20,565 bases of DNA from Coptodactyla brooksi (taxonomy: Eukaryota; Arthropoda; Insecta; Coleoptera; Scarabaeidae). The notes under the pieces are model-generated. The model was not told the DNA's origin, did no database searches, and was given only the letters and a program-made list of their open reading frames with translations. The position numbers and the translations under genes are program-made. The stretch is from positions 1-20,565 of the forward strand of contig JAWQRM010000669.1 of NCBI GenBank assembly GCA_033557675.1. Direction: 5' to 3'. Shown here piece after piece: positions 1 to 10,186 of this stretch. Each line of letters begins with the position of its first letter. The first letter of the stretch is position 1.

Positions 1-199
1 ATTTTGCCACAAACATCTTATTGTGTGACTAATTTACGGTTTTTCTTCAAAGTATTTTCTAACCAGTTTTATCATATTATTCTTACGGAAAGAGGGTATA
101 TATAATGAATATCAGGTTGCATTTAGCACATTTCGATAACAGTTTTCGTTTTCAAAATACAAGCGAATAAATACTTTTCCCCTCAATTTGCAACCCTTA

Positions 200-1137
200 T
201 TACTCGCCCCAGGGGCTTTTACCGCACGCACAATCGGCGAGGGACAGTTGTGGTACTTCCCTTGTTAGTAGTATGTGGTGTTTTCGCAGGATGTTAAAAG
301 AAATAAGTGCCTAGGCAATAAATACGAGGATACGTCTTCGAGCCCAGGGGTCAATTACTTTTACGACGATAATAGTATACATACATAAAGCACAGTGTCA
401 CTTACCTCTTATAGTACTGGGCATTGTAGCATTTCCTCATACGATATTACCAAGAATCTAATGCTTCCTAATCGGACGGTTTTTTTTTCTGCCGACTCGT
501 CAAATACCGACGCCGCACACTCACCGTCCGCGCGTGTCGTTTTTTCACCTCGTTACGTAACAAAGTTAATGTACTCTCGTAACATAGTGTCCGCGACCTG
601 CGAATGTTCGCACTCTCAACAGGGATTCCATACACTTTCGGGGGACCGTCGCGCTGTCGACATCCGAAATGCGAAAATCGAAAAAAAGGGAGAGCATAAG
701 AGAGGGCCCCTTCGGGTGTCGTTTCTCTTTCGTTTTTTCCCTTAATCGCTGTCAGTGCTGTCGGTGCTTCTTCTTGCGAATTGGTCCGAGTTCGTCTGCA
801 CGGTACATGGTCGCCGCTGCCTGGGTACTGCTCCCATGGCCGTGGCCCGGTTGGCGCTTCTGCAATTGGCGAAAAGAAGAAGTTAAGAGAAGAAGTGTTC
901 TTTTTCGGTCGTCTGTGGCGAGAGAAGAAGGTGTAAGGTGCATTGACACTGGCCCGAGCCCGAGCGGTTGATCGAGATTCGCGGTTATTTTTATGATCAC
1001 CCACTGCAACCCGACACCGGGAGGGTCGCCGGTTTTTTCCGAAATTGTTTTCGCTAAACGCCACCTTCCGCTAAAAAGGCCCGCTGCGTCCATCTGGCGT
1101 CGAAATGGCAAAAGGAAATAAACCGCGCGGTAAAACG
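200..1137. promoter_or_regulatory. CpG-rich island, candidate promoter and 5' exon
   Basis: This stretch is clearly richer in G, C and CpG than its AT-rich surroundings and ends abruptly where the diverged repeat array begins. Three to four reading frames are open across 400-1110 on both strands, as expected by chance in such composition. None encodes a protein I recognise. The longest minus-strand frame (1064 down to 468) contains no ATG. A minus-strand frame with an ATG at 1093 runs to 752 (113 codons) and a plus-strand frame with an ATG at 669 runs to 971 (100 codons). Splice-donor-like sites occur on the minus strand near 405 and 524. I infer a CpG-type promoter or 5' untranslated exon of a gene transcribed leftward out of the window. 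It could also be a conserved noncoding element. Confidence 0.4.
400..410 (-). other. candidate splice donor
   Basis: Read on the minus strand, this is AAGAG|GTAAGTG, a perfect match to the GTAAGT donor core, with the GT at 405-404. It lies about 60 bases past the stop of the longest minus-strand open frame. That would suit the end of a 5' untranslated exon whose intron runs leftward. A second donor-like site, ACG|GTGAGTG, has its GT at 524-523 inside that open frame. Short donor matches arise by chance, so without transcript data this is weak. Confidence 0.25.
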
Positions 1138-1164
1138 GCGAGGAAACGTTTATGTGTGTGCGTG

Positions 1165-1181
1165 ATGATGGTAACCATCAT
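1165..1181. repeat. short palindrome
   Basis: ATGATGGT and ACCATCAT are exact inverted copies separated by a single A. It sits at the junction between the CpG-rich island and the repeat array. A similar string without the full palindrome occurs near 13905. Function unknown. Confidence 0.5.
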
Positions 1182-1478
1182 AAGAACGATATATACTAAA
1201 TATAAATACTAGCTGTAAAACTTTTAGTGTGCTCTTGGTGAAATTACTCACGTTTATAGACCAGATAATGACCATAATCAGTCAAACTGTGCACTGTATA
1301 TCCGAGAACATCAGACTTAACCTTCCTATAGTAGGAATTAAGTTCATATTAAAGATTCTGCTTGCAAACTAACGGTAAGAGGATTGTTATCAATTCTCTA
1401 GGTGAGAACTGTGCTTGTCGTCTCTTTAAGACTTTGGATACTTAATACGAAATTAATTTCTCGAAATTTACAATTTTC

Positions 1479-1545
1479 ACCAAGTTAGCTTCATCAGGCA
1501 CCATGAAAGACAGTCTTTCATCGCTCCTGATGATGCTAACTTGGT
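1479..1545. repeat. 67 nt near-perfect hairpin
   Basis: The outer arms 1479-1498 and 1526-1545 are 20 bases each and pair with one mismatch (T1490 against T1534). A 4x4 internal loop follows (1499-1502 against 1522-1525). An inner stem ATGAAAGA/TCTTTCAT (1503-1510 with 1514-1521) closes on a three-base CAG loop. The hairpin interrupts an array unit: array sequence ending in ACAATTTT precedes it, and a related array sequence starts again shortly after it. Size and pairing are within the range of a small-RNA precursor, but the terminal loop is very short. It could equally be a palindromic transposon footprint. I do not recognise it as a known microRNA. Confidence 0.6.
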
Positions 1546-3404
1546 TTGCGAAACACATGTCTCTTTAATACTTCAACTTTAATACGAAATTAGTATCTCG
1601 AAGTTTACAACTTTGACATTTCTTTGAGTAAATATTATCTTTGGCGAACCAGACAAATTTTTTTACAAAATTTCCCTTGGAACATCCTGAAATTCTCTAA
1701 ATTGCGAGAAGCTTCCTTCTTGCAATTCTCTTCCTCTCTAGGTGAGAAAGGAAGACTGGGTTTTGTTAAGTATTTCAAGTCATCATTACCTGTAACTTCA
1801 TGGTAATTTGAAATATGAGTTTCAGCTCTAATTTTCACCAAAAGAATGTTCTGTGATTTTTCAAAATCATATTTTTTATTTTATATATTTTTTATTTTAA
1901 AAAAGTTTCAGCTATTCTTAGACAAAAGGAAACATTTGCCACGAAATTGCTAAACAATTGAAAAAGATGTAACCTTGCTACTGAAAGAATTAAGTTCAAG
2001 CGAAGGTTTATTTGGAGAATTCTAAAATAATCTTCATTTCAAAGACTCTGGATGCAAATTAATGGTAGAAGGATTTTTATGAATTATTTAGGTGAGAAAT
2101 GTGTTTGTGGTCTCCGTAAGACTATATATATTTAATGCGAAATTAATATCTAGAAGTTTACAATTTTTGCATTTCTTTGAGTAAGTTTGGCGACCAAACA
2201 GATTTCCCTCAAAATTTCTTTTGGAGTATCGTAGAATCCTCTAAACTGTAAGAAGTATTCTTTGAAATTACGAACGGAAGAGTTCTTATGAATTCTCTAG
2301 GTGAATATATAAGATATATTCGTAATATCGTTAAAACTTATACCGAGGAAATGTTCATGTGTGTGTGAAGAAAAACTTTCTAGTCAAACTATGCACTGTA
2401 TATCAGAAAAGATCAGACTTAACTTTCCTACAAAAGGAATTAAGTTCAAGGAAAGCTTTTAATTAAAATTTAATAATTTTTATGACTTCTCTAGGTGAAG
2501 AGTGTATTTGTGGTGTCCTTAAGGCTTTGTACTCTGAATATGCAATTAATATCTCGTAGTTTTGACAAAAAATGCCATCTTGGCATTTTCCAAAGAATTT
2601 AGAACTAGAGAAAGGTATCATTTCTTTGAGTATATATCATCTTGGGGATACCAGACAGATTTCCCCCAAAATTCCTCTTTAAACATCCTAAAATCGTCCT
2701 AATTATAAGGATGTTTCCACGAAATTATGACTATATCTTCACGACTTCTCACAAAATTTCTCTTGGGACATCCTAGAATCGCCCACATTATAGGAAATCT
2801 TCCTTGAAATTAGTTAAGGAGAAGTTCTCTAGGTGATATGCAAGATATTTTCGAAATACGTTAAAATTATACATGGTTACCAAAGAAACATAATTTTTTT
2901 GACTGGGCTTTGTTAAGTATTCAAATAACCATGACCTGTAACTTCATGGTAGTTTGAAACATAAGACATAATTCAGATGCTTACAAAACGAATATTCCAT
3001 GATTTTTCAAAAAGTCTTTTTTTTAGAAAAGTCACGGCTATTGTTAGTGAAAAAGAAATGATTGCCATAAAATTGTTAAACAAATGAGAAAGATACAACC
3101 TTCCTACAGAAAGGATTAAGTTCAATCAAAACTTAAATTACAAGAGACCTTCTTTGAAATTACTGAGTGGAGAGTTCTCTCAGAGATATATTTGTAATAT
3201 CTTTGTAATATATTTTTTTTGGCTGGGCTTTGTTCAGTATTTCAAAAAACCATGAATACATGAGACTTAGCCTTCATGTTCACAAAGTGAGTTGTATGTG
3301 TTTATAAATTGGTGGTAAGAGGCAGGTACGAAGTATGTTGATGGTGCCCTTAATTTAACATTTTGGAATCCTCTAAAGGATTTAAAAATGGAGTGGGGCA
3401 GTAT

Positions 3405-3452
3405 AGATCTTTTGAGAGCAGTTTCTCCAAAGAAACTTCTCTCAAAAAGTCT
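3405..3452. repeat. hairpin copy 1 in the array
   Basis: CTTTTGAGAG at 3409-3418 pairs with CTCTCAAAAAG at 3439-3449 apart from one extra base, and an inner GTTTC/GAAAC stem (3421-3425, 3432-3436) supports it. A related hairpin lies about 310 bases downstream, so the structure is part of a repeat unit. Confidence 0.55.
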
Positions 3453-3714
3453 GTTGGAGTATCCTAAAATCCTCTAAAATCTAAAAATTGATCTTGCAAA
3501 TTAATGTCTGAATAAGAAATTTATATCGCGAGAACTGAATTTTTCTACTTTCCAAAGTTTCTTGATTAGCAGCTATTTTAAAAGAATATTCTGTGCTTCC
3601 AAATTACTGGAAGGAGATTTTCTATGAGTTCTCCGGGTGGGAAATGTGTTCATCGTTACTTTAATTTACCATTTTGGGATTCTCCAAAGAATTTAGAAAT
3701 AGAATGAGTTCTAC

Positions 3715-3760
3715 AGACTTTTGAGAGTGGTTTTTCTAAAAACCTTCTCTCGAAAAGTCT
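3715..3760. repeat. hairpin copy 2 in the array
   Basis: AGACTTTTGAGAG at 3715-3727 pairs with CTCTCGAAAAGTCT at 3747-3760 apart from one bulged base. An inner GGTTTTT/AAAAACC stem (3729-3735, 3738-3744) closes it. The sequence has diverged from the copy at 3405-3452 but the stem is kept. Confidence 0.6.
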
Positions 3761-4010
3761 CTTAATACGAAATTTATATCGTGAGAATTGTAACTTTTTA
3801 CTTTCCAGATGTTCAGTGTTCAAATCCAGCTAAATCGTCAAAATTTAATGTAATTTTCAATCCTTCGATTACTTCAATTCACCTGCAATAATTCTTTTCT
3901 TTGTCTGTTTGAGCTCCACCTGCGTTTCTTAAGAAACACTTGTTTTTTACCCGGGAATTTTTTATAGTACAACATAAAAAATACCTTTTTGCAATTCGAT
4001 GCTGGTTAAG

Positions 4011-4072
4011 CAGATAATTGGAGATTAAGAAGATTTACTTGCTTTTTTTGCAGTAAAAATCTCGATTATCTG
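4011..4072. repeat. imperfect hairpin
   Basis: CAGATAATTGGAGAT at 4011-4025 pairs with ATCTCGATTATCTG at 4059-4072 with one unpaired base. The intervening 33 bases contain a weaker TTTACT-TGC/GCA-GTAAA stem. This could be a terminal-inverted-repeat footprint or a structured transcript; nothing distinguishes the two. Confidence 0.5.
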
Positions 4073-4280
4073 TTTTAATATCTATAACTAAATAATAATT
4101 GACATTTTATTAAGGCAAGCATAATTGATAATAGGCGGTACAATCTAAATATCGGAACGCCGTAAAGTAAATAAATAACTGAAGGTTTTTCAATATTTCG
4201 TATTTAAATCTAAACAGGAAAAAAAAATGGTAAAAAAAATCTGCCACTCAATCCATTTCAATTACTTCTCTGTATGAAAG

Positions 4281-4313
4281 AAAATTGCATTAGCACACAA
4301 GTAATGCAATTTT
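4281..4313. repeat. perfect 12 bp hairpin
   Basis: AAAATTGCATTA at 4281-4292 and TAATGCAATTTT at 4302-4313 are exact inverted copies around a nine-base loop. The right arm runs into more T residues. It resembles a rho-independent terminator in shape, but in this insect-like context that reading has no support. Confidence 0.6.
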
Positions 4314-4639
4314 TTGGAGATTTTTGTTTTAATTGATTTTATTTATGGTAGTAATACGGGATAACAGTAATCTTCAGCTTCCCACATAATCGAAAGTACT
4401 ATTTAACTAGTTAGTTCTAATTAATGTAGGATTATCTACGAAAATCTACGATTTTAAGAAATTCAACTTTCTATATGCTGTGAGGATACCACTTAAGGAA
4501 TAAAATGATTTTTTGGCGATATTTTAGAAAATCGTGGAAAATGCTCTGACAAGTCGTTTGTTATTCTCAAATTTACGTCTTTTGAATTAAAATTTCAATA
4601 TATAGAGTAAGCCATGCATTAGCAATAGATAAGTCATTT

Positions 4640-4665
4640 TTTTAAATGGAACACCCTGTATATTT
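4640..4665 (-). mobile_element. transposon-end-like fragment
   Basis: AAATGGAACACCCTGTATA contains ACACCCTGTATA, the reverse complement of the TATACAGGGTGT motif common at termini of insect DNA transposons. A decayed relative, AAATGGAACACTGCATATTA, lies near 15936-15955. The element's other end was not found, so its extent is unknown. Confidence 0.35.
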
Positions 4666-5399
4666 TTGCATTTTTGGATTCTACTTGATCATCTGATTTC
4701 ACAACCTACAACACTTAGGGTTTAAGTGATAAAGGTAATGGTTTCAAAATGATTTAATGAAAACATAAAAGTGTGGGGGAAATGAACAGTTTTGAAACAA
4801 AAAATGTTTTTCTACAGCGCTACTGGTTGTTTGCTTTAGCGTATTAAATTTTCAAAATGTTCTACATTGGCTTCTTGACAAAAAACTTACACGAAGTATT
4901 TTGCCCATGTTACTACAATCGTCCTTGTAATTATTAAGTACACACCGGCGCCGCCACCAATTAAATGTTTTTATTTTAAATCTGAATTTGTCTCTGCCTG
5001 TTTTCCTGCCTCTGTATCTATCTGGCAGCGTATATCTACATATACATTTGAATATTAAGAAGAACTTTATTTTCATATTTGAAGTTACTGCACGAACTGA
5101 TTACAATAAGCTTTTCAGCATGATTCTAACTGCTGAAATTGACGTTGATTTTCTTTTTTAAATGCCCAACTTTCTCCAATAGCTTCTGAGTAGAAGAAAA
5201 CAAAAGTTTAGTAGGAGATAGAAGAATCAATGGCTTGTCAAATGACAATTTTGGCAGAAGAATTTCCAAAAATCGATTTTCAAAAAAAAACTAATTTTGC
5301 TAGGCCGTTTCGAGGCTGCAGTAGGCAATTCAACTCAGCGCGTTTAAATAATGTAAAAAGGCTAACATCGAGCAGTGTCGTCGTTAAATAGGCTGAATG

Positions 5400-5640
5400 G
5401 AGCGAGCACAGGGTCGGACAAGCGGCGAGCGCGATGAAATCGGGCGCAAGGACATTGAACTTGAACTTAGAGCGTACGGCGTTCACCAAAGTTCGCGCAA
5501 GGCCCACCGCGATTGGGAAAGTGCCGCGAGCTTTCGGGGGGACACGTGAAAAGTGCCCCCCCAGCGGTCGACGACCGGCGAACGTAACTCGGACTCGGCC
5601 AGGTCGATCAATCGATACTCGCTCCGTCTAATTAAAACAT
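5400..5640. promoter_or_regulatory. CpG-rich island between the two array segments
   Basis: A GC- and CpG-rich block of roughly 240 bases sits in AT-rich DNA. A plus-strand frame with an ATG at 5434 runs to 5631 (65 codons; Arg-, Thr- and Pro-rich, no recognised motif), and it overlaps an opposite-strand frame ending at 5280. Both look like composition effects. Together with the palindrome just downstream, this suggests a regulatory or promoter element, or a conserved noncoding element. No transcript structure can be seen. Confidence 0.35.
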
Positions 5641-5693
5641 ACTATTATGCGGTTGGTATTGGATCGTTGGTGACGTAATGAATACTTTCGAAA

Positions 5694-5707
5694 GTGGCGA
5701 TCGCCAC
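5694..5707. promoter_or_regulatory. 14 bp perfect palindrome
   Basis: GTGGCGATCGCCAC is a perfect palindrome just past the CpG-rich block. It could be a dimeric DNA-binding site. The factor is not identified. Confidence 0.35.
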
Positions 5708-5756
5708 GAATGAGGAAAAACAAATGGCAGTTGCCCTAGGAATCTCCGGTTATGGT

Positions 5757-5856
5757 ATTTTCTTATCTTGCCATTTTAGGACCGCGACTTTTTGAACTTT
5801 TTGACCCTTTGAAAAGGTCTGATTTATCCTTTCTTAAGTTTTATGATTCCAAACAT
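5757..5856 (+). repeat. direct repeat bracketing array segment 2, left copy
   Basis: It shares an ordered set of blocks with 9132-9220: TTTTCTTAT, TTGCCATT, AGGACC, GACTTT, CCCTT, TCCTT and GTTTTATG followed by TCCA. The array segment begins immediately after it. The similarity is clear but has many substitutions and indels. Confidence 0.55.
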
Positions 5857-5859
5857 TCT

Positions 5860-8800
5860 TTCGCTTTATAACAAATAATCAGCAGGCTTTGGAATAAGAG
5901 ACAGCCTTAATTTACATAAATAAAGGGTTCTCCGATTTTTCAAAATATCTATTTTAGAAAAGTTACAGCTACTCTTAGACAAAAAGGCAACTGAGAAGAC
6001 CAGACTTAACCTTCCTACAGAAGGAACCAAGTTTAACGAAAACTTCATTTGGAGAATTCGAAAATCCACCAAATCTTAACGATTCTTCTCGGGAATTAGT
6101 GACAAGTTGATTTTTATGAATTCTCTAGGTGAGAAGTGTGTTTGTGGTCTCCTTAAGGCTTTATACACTTAATGCGAAATTAGTATCTCGAGGTTTACTA
6201 TTTTTGAATTTTCCTACAGATTTTTGACAGATTTCTCTTAAAAATTTCTCTTGGAATATCCTAAAATCCTACTTAATATGAAATTAATTTCTCGAAGATT
6301 ACAATTTTGGTATTTCTTTGAGTAAATTTAGAGTTCAGACAGATTTCTCTCAAAATTTCTCTTCAAGCACCGTAAAGTGCTCTAAATTACAAGCAGCCTT
6401 CTTTGAAATTTATGCCAAGGAAATGTTCATGTGTGTGTGACCAGTAAAATATTCTAGTAAAACTATACACTTCATATCTGAGAAGATCAGACTTAACCTT
6501 CCTACACAAAGAATCAAGTTCAACAAAAGCTTCGAAAATCCTCCAAATTTTAAAGATTCTTCTTGGAAATTAGTGGCAGATGGATTTTTATCACTTCTCT
6601 AGATGAAAACTCTACTTATGGTCTCCTTAAGGCTTTGTACTCTGAATTCGCAATTAATATCTCGAAGTTTACCATCTTGGCATTTTCTAAAGAATGTAGA
6701 ACTGGAGAAAAGGTGCATTTCTTTGAGTGTATATCATCTTGGAGATATCAAACAGATTTCTCCCAAAATTTCTCTTTGAATATCCCAAAATCATTATAAG
6801 AATTCTTCTTTGAAATTACTGACACATTTGAAATCGGAATTCTTACGAGTTCTCTAGGTGATAAGGTATATTCGTAGTATTGTTAAAATTATACAGGGTT
6901 ACCAAGAAAAATTACACTTTTTGGGCGGACTTTGTTCAGTCTTTCAAATGACCTAGTAAATTTGCACTAGGTAACGTCCAGAAATAAAATATTCTGTGAT
7001 TTTTAAAAATAAGCAGATTTCTTTCAAAATTTCTCCTGGAGTATCCAAATTTTAAAGATTTTTCTTGCAAATTAATGATAAGAGGATTGCTGCCAGTTCT
7101 CTAGGTGAGAAGTGTATTTGTAGTCTCCTTGAGTCTTTGGACATTTAATATGAAATTAATTTGTCGAAGATTACAACTTTGCCATTTCTTCGAGTAAATT
7201 TGGAGATCGGACAGATTTCTCTCAAAATTTCTCTTGAAGCACCGCAAAGTGCTCTAAATTACAAGAAGCCTTCTTTGAAATTAATGATGGAACAGTTGTT
7301 ATAAGTTCTCTAGATGATATATAAGATATATTCGTAATATCCTTACTGTTTCTATACAAAGAATTAAGTTAACAAAACCTTCATTTGGAAAATTCGAAAA
7401 TTTTCCACATTTTAACTATTCTTCTTGGAAATTAGTAGCAGCTGGATTTTTATGACTTCTCTAAATGAAAAGTCTTTTTATGGTCTCCTTAAGGCTTTAC
7501 ACTCTGAATACCCAATTAATATCTCGATGTTTACCATCTTGTCATTTTTCAATGAATTTAAAACTAGAGAAAAGTCATATATCTTTGAGTATATATTATC
7601 TTGTGGACACCAGACGGATTCCTCCTAAAAAAAATTCTCTTTGAACGTCCTAAAATCCCCAAAATTATAAGGATTTTTCTATGAAATTATTATATGGCTT
7701 GGAGAAAACGTTCATGTGTGTGACCAGTAAAACTTTCCAGTAAAACTATGCACTGTATATCTGAGAAGATCAGACTTAACCTTCGTACACAAGGAATTAA
7801 GTTTACTTTACTATCTTTTTACTATCTTGCCATTTTCCAAAGAATTTAGAACTAGAGAAAGGTATCATTTCTATGAGTATATATTATCTTAGGGACAGAT
7901 TTCACCAGACAGATTTCTCCCAAAACTCCTCTTTGAACATCCTAAAATCCTTCCCAAATTGTAAGGATTTTTCTTTTTTCCTGAAAGTATTATATGGCTA
8001 TATCTTCATAGCTATTTCGCCCAATTGTATAATTATAGCTAAATAACTGAGAAGCGTATAACCTCCCTACAGAAAGAATTGAGTTCAACTAAAACTTCAT
8101 TTTGAGAACTCCAAAATCATCTCTCATTTTAAAGATTCTGCTATGTACATATTATAATTTTCTAACGTCTCTAGGTCACGTATAAGATATATTCATAATA
8201 TCGTTAAAATAATACTGGGTAACAAAAGAAGCATACATTTTTTGATTAGACTTTGTTTTTCTAATGTATTTCAAATGACCGTGACCTATAACTTGATAAC
8301 TTGATTGGTAACTTGAAACATGAGACATAATGCTCTAATGTTCATCAACAGAATGTTCTGAGATGTTCTCAAAATATCTTTTATTTTAGAAAAGTTATTC
8401 TTTGAAACAAGAAAACATTTACCGTGAAATTGCTAAACAATTGAAAAGGATATATAACCTTGCTACGGAAAAAAATAAGTTCTACCAATACTTCATTTTG
8501 GGGAATCCTAAAATTACCCTCATTTTAAAGATTCTGCTTGCAAATTAATGGCAGAAGGATTTTTATGAATTTTCTAGGTGAGAAATGTGCTTTTGACCTC
8601 CGTAAGACTTTATTTACTTAATACGAAATTAACTTTTGGTACAATTTAAATATTATCTTTGGGAGGCCAGACAGATTTATCCCAATATTTCCCTTGGAAC
8701 ATTCTACAATCGTCTAAATGATAAAAAGTCTTTTTTAAAATTAGTAAAGGGTTACCAAACAAAACATACATTTTTTGATAAAGCCTGGTTCAGTATTTCC

Positions 8801-9060
8801 AATAACCATAACCTATAACTTCATTGTTATTTAAAATATCATACACAGCCTTAAGGATTATCAAAGGAATGTTCAGTGATATTTCAAAATATCTTTTATT
8901 TTAGAAAAGTTACAGCTATGCTTAGAAAAAGGGAAACGTTTGCCATGAAATTACTAAACAACTGAAAATTAGCACAATTGGCAAGGATTTGGTTGAACTT
9001 AAAGAATTATGTACAATCAAAACTTCATTTAGAGAATTCTAAAATCGCCCCTATTCTATT
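5860..9060. repeat. diverged composite tandem array, segment 2
   Basis: This has the same blocks as segment 1. Type A markers lie near 6121, 6594, 7097, 7457 and 8570, and type B markers near 6850, 7305 and 8167. The A/B order is mostly alternating. The ATGTGTGTG...GATCAGACTTAACC block recurs near 6424-6500 and 7712-7790. A GGGTTACCAAA block follows B near 6897 and occurs again near 8755, with a decayed GGGTAACAAAAG near 8217. TTAGAAAAGTTAC with a following GAAATTGCTAAACAATTGAAAA-like block recurs near 5953, 8385 and 8900. Two frames of 78 and 67 codons, at 6563 and 7425, are homologous repeat translations starting at TTG, so they are not genes. Confidence 0.75.
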
Positions 9061-9131
9061 ATTTCATCATCTTTTTTTGTTTTTACTGTACGGTAATGAT
9101 AGGTTGTGAGCTGTATTCAGTGCACAAATTG

Positions 9132-9220
9132 TTTTCTTATATTGCCATTCCAGGACCATGACTTTGCCCCTTCGAAATGCCATGACTTCTCCTTCCTTGG
9201 GTTTTATGGCTCCAGACGTT
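9132..9220 (+). repeat. direct repeat bracketing array segment 2, right copy
   Basis: Related to 5757-5856 in the same orientation, and lying just past the end of the array segment. Its last part, ending TCCAGACGTT, also occurs at 14972-14990. Confidence 0.55.
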
Positions 9221-9855
9221 AGCGGTACATTACTTCTATTTGCTCACTTATATATAAAACAATGTTTCATATATTTATATACGACATTCTGAATTATATC
9301 CATCAGGTATACCGAAAAATTCTGACAATATTTTTGAATTCATTTTACGAATTTATTCGGTGTGTGTTAAAGTTATAAATTTTCAATAACTTTACGTATT
9401 TTGTGACCAAATTAGTTCACATATTATACAACTTTTGATTACCGTATGTTGTTTAACCCGTATGTTTAAATATGTGGTAACATTTATAAGGCAAATAAAA
9501 TCTGAGTAGCTTTTGATAATTTTTGCAAAATAGTTCTTTTTGTAATTCTGCAAATTTATGGCAAAGTTTTGATGTGAGTTTCTTGACCATTTCTCAAGGT
9601 TAGGTTTATTTCATTTCATACATTTATAGACTGTCGCAGAATGATGTTATATTGGGAATATAATGATGGTACCTGGAATTCAACCTTATATAAAACCTTA
9701 TATAACCCTTGGAGGTCAACCTTGTATAAAAGATCATTTAGTTCAAGTTGTGGTTGTTCTACTAAAGCAAACCCAACCCAACCCAGATCATAGGTCACAG
9801 TTTTATGAAGAATTTAATTTAAACGTACCCAAATTATATATATTGGAAATGTTTT
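9221..9855. other. AT-rich spacer without recognised genes
   Basis: I see no gene or clear repeat here. A 64-codon frame at 9663-9857 ends just before the transposase relic. Its last part (FYEEFNLNVPKLYILEMF) may be frameshifted transposase sequence upstream of the first catalytic Asp, but its first part has no visible relation to the family. Confidence 0.4.
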
Positions 9856-10186
9856 AGTGATGAAGTGAATGTTTTCCTTAATGGTTCAATGCCAGATATA
9901 ATTGTCTTTTTTTGGGCAAATCAAAAACCTCCCTGGCTCGAAGAAACCCATGGTATTATGAGGAATAGAATGCTTGGTGAATTTTTCATTAATGGATCTC
10001 TTAATGTGCCATTGCTCTTCTGCAACAATTTATGTTTGCTAGTTTCCGGACCTCAGTCCACCTGATTTCTCTTTCTGATGACGTTTAAAAGGAGTGCATA
10101 CGATGAATTATCTCCTGATGACAAAAGAAAGACTTGATCCTTGTCGAGCAGTTAATGGTGACCAATTTGAACACTTCTTAAAGTGA
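9856..10186 (+). pseudogene. Tc1/mariner-superfamily transposase relic 1
   Basis: The frame starting at 9856 reads SDEVNVFLNGS, the segment holding the first catalytic Asp in insect mariner-like transposases. WANQKPPWLEE and GEFFINGSLN follow, matching the family's order. Another frame later supplies MTKERLDPCRAVNGDQFEHF and a stop at 10184-10186. That is the usual C-terminal ending, where a Gly-x-x-FEH motif closes the protein. Between them lie stops, frameshifts and a remnant of the SPDL region near 10045-10095. The stretch between GSLN and SPDL is much shorter than normal and lacks the QDGA-type segment that carries the second catalytic Asp. The N-terminal DNA-binding domain is absent. The gene is dead. 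The family assignment rests on motif order read by eye. Confidence 0.75.

Larger units (their letters stand above)
1138..3840. repeat. diverged composite tandem array, segment 1
   Basis: Recurring blocks fill this region. One marker is TCTCTAGGTGAG followed by TGTGTTTGTGGTCTCC (type A), near 1395, 2085, 2488 and 3630. A second starts with the same TCTCTAGGTGA but continues into ATATAAGATATATTCGTAAT (type B), near 2293 and 2825, with a degraded copy near 3172. A third block, containing ATGTGTGTG and later GATCAGACTTAACCTTCCTA, recurs near 1150-1330 and 2355-2430. A fourth is TTTTATTTTAGAAAAGTTAC-like, near 1870-1910 and 3020. Copies are heavily mutated, and spacing between GAATTAAGTTCAA blocks varies from about 450 to 680 bases. 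No open frame spans the units. I interpret this as an old satellite-like or nested-transposon array; the source element is not recognised. Confidence 0.75.
3841..5399. other. AT-rich spacer without recognised genes
   Basis: This separates the first array segment from the second CpG-rich island. Apart from two hairpins (4011-4072 and 4281-4313) and a transposon-end-like motif near 4644-4663, I see no gene. A 74-codon frame on the minus strand (5076 to 4852) gives a basic, cysteine-containing peptide that I do not recognise. It lies beside the transposon-like motif and may be transposon residue. Confidence 0.5.

Noticed and set aside
468..1064. 198-codon minus-strand frame in the CpG-rich island.
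   Set aside because: It starts at GTG, contains no ATG, overlaps open frames on both strands and matches no protein family I recognise.
752..1093. 113-codon minus-strand frame with an ATG at 1093.
   Set aside because: It lies in GC-rich DNA where long frames are expected by chance, and no domain or motif is visible.
1503..1511. TGAAAGAC in the 67 nt hairpin resembles the seed of the microRNA miR-71.
   Set aside because: Only eight bases match, and they fall in the inner stem and loop rather than at a mature-strand position.
6563..7628. Two similar frames (78 and 67 codons) in the second array segment.
   Set aside because: They start at TTG and are parallel translations of the type A repeat block, without a shared stop or a recognisable domain.
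1395..8580. Repeated CTAGGTGAG strings that resemble splice donors.
   Set aside because: They are the shared core of the array repeat marker, with no exon-like sequence before them.
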